A DNA stretch of 64,000 bases from Proteromonas lacertae (Eukaryota; Sar; Bigyra; Opalinata; Proteromonadidae): positions 248,001 through 312,000 of the forward strand of contig NGBS01000585.1 of the NCBI GenBank assembly GCA_002245135.1, in the 5' to 3' direction. The notes under the pieces were generated by a model. The model saw nothing but the letters and a program-made list of their open reading frames with translations, searched no databases and was not told the origin of the DNA. The translations under genes were made by a program, and so were the position numbers. This document shows, one piece after another, positions 60,760 to 64,000 of the stretch (position 1 is its first letter; every line of letters begins with the position of its first letter).

Positions 60760-61558
60760 TTATGATGAAGTAGGAGGAGGTGGTTGAGAATAAACTGTAA
60801 CAGGTGCATAACCATTCATTGTTGTTTTAGGCATATAAGTCGGCTCAGTTACAGGTGTAACAGAAGATGGAACGCCTTGTACATATGTTGGATTTGCATA
60901 ATATGCTAACTGGAACAGGACCATTAACTGATATAGGTAAACCACCTTGATATAATATTTGATTTCCAAAATATGGATTATTGAATGTCTTACAACTTAA
61001 ATAACATGCATACACCTCAAATATGATAGATATTATTCCGAAACATACTGTACCTCTTAAAAATATTTTTAACGAAGTAGACGTTAAGATAATGCAATCT
61101 GTCGATAATACTCCTTCACAATCAGCAGCACTATCAAATAATAACATTATTATATACAGAAATCCATAATAGCTTAATATAGCGGAAAATAATCCAATAA
61201 CTACCAAGTTTGCAATAACTCCACAAATATTACACGTTAAATACTATATATAAAAATTAAATATTTATACTGTTATAAGCAAACACTTAGAACTAACCTG
61301 AGAACCGAAAAATCCACACATCGGTGTTAATATCAAACATATGATTGGAGAGAATCCACAACAGAATACAGTTGCAGCAGGTATTCCCAAAGCTTTTAAA
61401 GATGATGCTTCAGATGCCCACACTATGCATTGGAATAACACGAAGATAATCTATAGAAAAAATAATAACAACTAAAATACTCCTGTTAAAAAAGAATATG
61501 TCCTTAAAACTACTGTATTCTTCTCAGATTGCTTTCGAGCATTGTCTGGAGGAACCAT
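60760..61558 (-). CDS. Four-helix membrane protein
   Basis: Starts MVPPDNARKQSEKNTVVLRT at 61558 with a short cytoplasmic N-terminus. Introns near 61450-61490 and 61235-61305 join four hydrophobic segments: IIFVLFQCIVWASE, FCCGFSPIICLILTPMCGFF, VIANLVVIGLFSAILSYYGF and FLRGTVCFGIISIIFEVYAC. One extracellular-type loop with cysteines (DSAADCEGVLSTDC) lies between the last two. A Pro/Thr-rich C-terminus (YMPKTTMNGYAPVTVYSQPP) ends it. The frame change near 60935-60915 requires a 19-base intron or a small error. Similar to tetraspan or MARVEL-like proteins in layout only; family unsure. Confidence 0.55.
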
Positions 61559-61699
61559 AAAAAAAAGAATAAAAAAAGAATAAAAATATAGTCGTTATTA
61601 AAACTATTTTTATTAGTTACACTTTACCGAAATCATTAATCCCGCCTTATTTTTATATCAAAACTCCTATTTGATAATCATATTCTTTATTTTAAAGAC

Positions 61700-62027
61700 A
61701 TGCAAAACGATAAAGGTGAATTCGTAGATCTCTACATCCCAAGAAAATGGTATATATTTTTATGGCCTATTTTACGTTATTTTTATTATCTAATCCACAA
61801 TCTAATTTTTTATTGTAGTATCTGGACAAATGCTTTAATCCCAGCTCAAGACCATTCATCAGTTCAAGTATTTTTTAATATATCTAGCTTCATAGATTAA
61901 TGTAGGTAAAGTTGATCCAGAAACCGGAAGATACAATGGACAATATATGGCAATTGCTCTTTGTGGACGTGTTCGTGCCAATGGTGAAGCTGATTTAGCA
62001 ATAAATGAACTTACCAAAGATCTTTAA
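61700..62027 (+). CDS. RPS21: 40S ribosomal protein eS21
   Basis: Small-subunit ribosomal protein. Two introns (about 61750-61818 and 61870-61897) join MQNDKGEFVDLYIPRK, CIWTNALIPAQDHSSVQ, and INVGKVDPETGRYNGQYMAI, ending ALCGRVRANGEADLAINELT then KDL. The MQN-GEFVDLYIPRKC start and Q-N/I-V-G-VDPxTGR block are typical. Length of about 77 residues matches the family. It is divergent from the neighbouring membrane protein gene, with starts 142 bases apart. Housekeeping gene, so likely strongly expressed. Confidence 0.93.
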
Positions 62028-62206
62028 GTAATGTATCGATAATAAAGGAGTTTTGCAACTTGTATTAATTTTATTTTGGGATATATAATTTATTAAATGA
62101 TATTAAAACATCATAATATCATTGCATCACTATATACTCAACTCTGATTTTTATATAAGCTCGAATTACGTTTGAGTTTAGATTTGAAAATTCGTAGTTA
62201 TAATAG

Positions 62207-63458
62207 ATGGATATAGATGAATCAATAGTTCCAGCTAATACTTTTATTAGTAAAGAGAAGATATGGATTGGAAGTAATTTGATAAAACATCTGAGAGAAG
62301 TATTAGAAAAAACACAGTTCAAATATGCATATATTTTTAGTCACAGATTATTTTATCAAGATAGTTCCATTATAAAATCTATTAAAGAACTCCTAACTGA
62401 AGTTAATTTGGAAGTATCTGTTGTCCTAGTTCCAATTGGTTGTCCTCCACTTGAGTTTATTCAAAAAAATCAATTGAAGAGTTTAAGTGAAAGGTCAAAT
62501 GATATAGTGATATTATCACTGGGATATAATGGTACTTGTGAAATAGCTAAGCAAATTTCTATAAATTTACACAAAGGTGTAGTTAAAAGTCTAATTAATA
62601 TATCAGTAATCCACGAAATTAACACAACAACAACCAAATATAGTGTTCAATATATCCCATTCAATGTAAAAGTCATACCATCATCATTATCTACAATAAC
62701 TGATGAGGAAGAAAAGGAAAAATTAAAAATAGAGAATATAAAAGAAACAGAAGAATTTTATTTATTGATTATTAATTTAATTAATAAAATAATAGAAATA
62801 AGTTTAATTTACACAGTATCAAGTTCAGATTCAGATATATTTTCTAAATGGATAAGTACGTTGTGTAAAAGCATTTCTCCTCTGTATTTACAAGAAAATG
62901 AATTTAATTTAAATGATAATAATGCAATGAAAACATTATATCAAAAATATAATACTTTAGAAATGATAATATCAAAATCGAATTATGCAAATTATAATAT
63001 ATTGAAATATATATCAGAAGTAGTGTATCAAGAAACATCACATTTAATAATTGATAATAATAATAAAGAAGAAGAAGATAGATAATAAAAATACACTTTT
63101 ACTAAAATATAATATAATAATCTCAATAATTCCATCTTATTATCGATTATTATTTCAGAATTCAATAAATGCTAGAATTATTGCTTCAATAATCCAATCA
63201 ATAACCCCTTCATTGAGAGGATTAAGCGAAGAAAGTGATATGGTTGAAAAAGGAATTGAAGCTTGGCTTATTTCAATTGGTTTTATGAATAAACTAGAAG
63301 ATGTTATTCCTGAGATTAAAGAGAGTGATTTGGATAAAATATCTAGTAAATTAGTGGAGAATGTTGCACTTATTGAAACATCAAAACATTTGAGAGTTGA
63401 ATTTACTGTTGGTTCACTTAAAGAAGTATTAATGAGATCATTACAAGTTCATTTTTAA
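62207..63458 (+). CDS. Possible Fe-ADH/DHQ-synthase-fold protein without metal site
   Basis: Weak call. Two readable parts are joined by an uncertain intron (about 63020-63160). The N-terminal half (IWIGSNLIKHLREVLEKTQF, KYAYIFSHRLFYQD, VSVVLVPIGCPPLEFIQKNQ, SNDIVILSLGYNGTCEIAKQ) resembles the nucleotide-binding half of iron-type alcohol dehydrogenases, with GYNGTCEIAK where GGGSxxDxAK would stand. The C-terminal part (RGLSEESDMVEKGIEAWLIS and GFMNKLEDVIPEIKESDLDK) is similar to their helical end. The His metal ligands are not visible. It may be a non-catalytic relative or an unrelated protein. Confidence 0.4.
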
Positions 63459-63571
63459 TTTATGTTAATTAATTTCATTTCATTTTGTCCAATTGTTTTA
63501 TTCATTAACAACAGAAAGAAAAAATGAACTGTGACCTATAAAAAATATAGTCGTTTCATATCTGAAGAAAA

Positions 63572-64000
63572 ATGCAGAATTACACTATATCTCCAAATTC
63601 ACCTATAGGTGCACTTAAAATATCTCACAGTATGGAATTTAGTCCCTATGGATTGGATAAGAGTCTTCATAGAGTTCCTTCATTACCTGTTACACGAAGT
63701 GTGAATATTTGTCAGGAAATAGATTTACGAGCTGGTATATTTTATTTTTTGCAATGTATTGGTAGGGAGAGTATTAGCTCATAATATGATTTTAAAAACT
63801 GATAAATTCCCAATCGACAAAAAGGTTCGTAGTGGTGAAAATTTATCTGTATATTGATCTGTATTTAATAATAGACTGGTGATTTCTATGGTGTTCATAC
63901 ATTTAGATTTCTATCAAATACAAACGTATATGGTATGGCCCAACCACCTGTTTATGGGATACGATCTATATTAAACTCATTAAATGCCAAACGAAGTGTA
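63572..64000 (+). CDS. Paladin-like phosphatase-related protein, 5' part only
   Basis: The gene runs off the right edge. MQNYTISPNSPIGALKISHS at 63572 splices at about 63736 and 63828 into AHNMILKTDKFPIDKK and TGDFYGVHTFRFLSN followed by TNVYGMAQPPVYGIRSILNS. The VYGMAQP-x-x-GIRSIL motif is typical of paladin and related inositol-phosphatase-like proteins. No catalytic CxxxxxR motif falls inside the window. Substrate and activity unknown. Confidence 0.5.

Noticed and set aside
1-64000. tRNA, rRNA, transposons, CRISPR arrays
   Set aside because: No cloverleaf, rRNA core, terminal repeat, transposase or reverse transcriptase motif was found by eye in the spacers.

Overview
This window is nuclear DNA from a single-celled eukaryote. 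It is very AT-rich by eye, and genes are packed tightly on both strands, with spacers of roughly 70 to 500 bases. Almost every multi-exon gene is cut by very short introns, mostly 25 to 50 bases, that start GTAT (often GTATAT) and end in TAG. I saw no bacterial operons, ribosome binding sites, CRISPR arrays, tRNA or rRNA genes, or transposons. The gene content says the cell builds a motile cilium or flagellum (DNAI1, EFHB/CFAP21, IFT56/TTC26). It has a mitochondrion with branched-chain keto-acid oxidation and an inner-membrane peptidase (BCKDHB, IMMP2L), and it carries meiosis-type genes (MSH4 and part of HFM1). I cannot name the lineage from the sequence alone. A free-living or host-associated flagellated or amoeboflagellate protist fits; an anaerobic fungus fits poorly because of the BCKDH subunit.

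Layout. 1-2549 (minus): a secreted tandem-repeat protein with about one repeat per exon, running off the left edge. 3064-4987 (minus): an unknown protein and a THOC6-like mRNA-export WD40 protein. 5074-7318 (plus): a charged zinc-finger protein with repeated LY-D-R motifs. 7634-10229 (plus): two tandem paralogous cysteine-rich proteins. 10529-13955 (minus): a GAF/coiled-coil/IQ protein. 14095-19368 (minus): a full helicase-polymerase of the POLQ type. 19483-22487: two disordered proteins, one with IQ motifs. 22561-28233 (minus): EFHB, DNAI1 and COG6. 28252-29135 (minus): the N-terminal piece of an HFM1/MER3 helicase joined to an unrelated hydrophobic tail. 29248-30537 (minus): an ABCA-type nucleotide-binding domain without a visible membrane domain. 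30949-32686 (plus): a kinase-like plus TPR gene with a stop inside the kinase part. 32808-39744 (minus): IFT56, a U-box protein and MSH4. 39936-45036 (minus): a large cysteine-repeat type I membrane protein. 45152-50085 (minus): SKI3/TTC37. 50160-55013 (plus): a catalytically dead nitrilase homologue, a stomatin-family protein, BCKDHB and IMMP2L. 55244-64000: a YbaK-domain protein, a PHD-finger protein, a GPI-type surface protein, a four-TM protein, ribosomal protein eS21, a possible dehydrogenase-fold protein and the start of a paladin-like gene.

How they work together. Ciliary genes recur between 22 and 35 kb, but housekeeping genes (COG6) sit among them, so this is loose clustering and not a single unit. 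DNA repair and recombination genes (POLQ, HFM1 fragment, MSH4) are spread over 25 kb. Three or four genes encode large cell-surface or secreted repeat proteins, the most lineage-specific content here. The most unusual items are the HFM1 fragment fusion, the nitrilase homologue lacking its catalytic Cys and Lys, the exon-per-repeat genes with single in-frame stops, and a recurring TCAAGC(T/C) element just upstream of many start codons.
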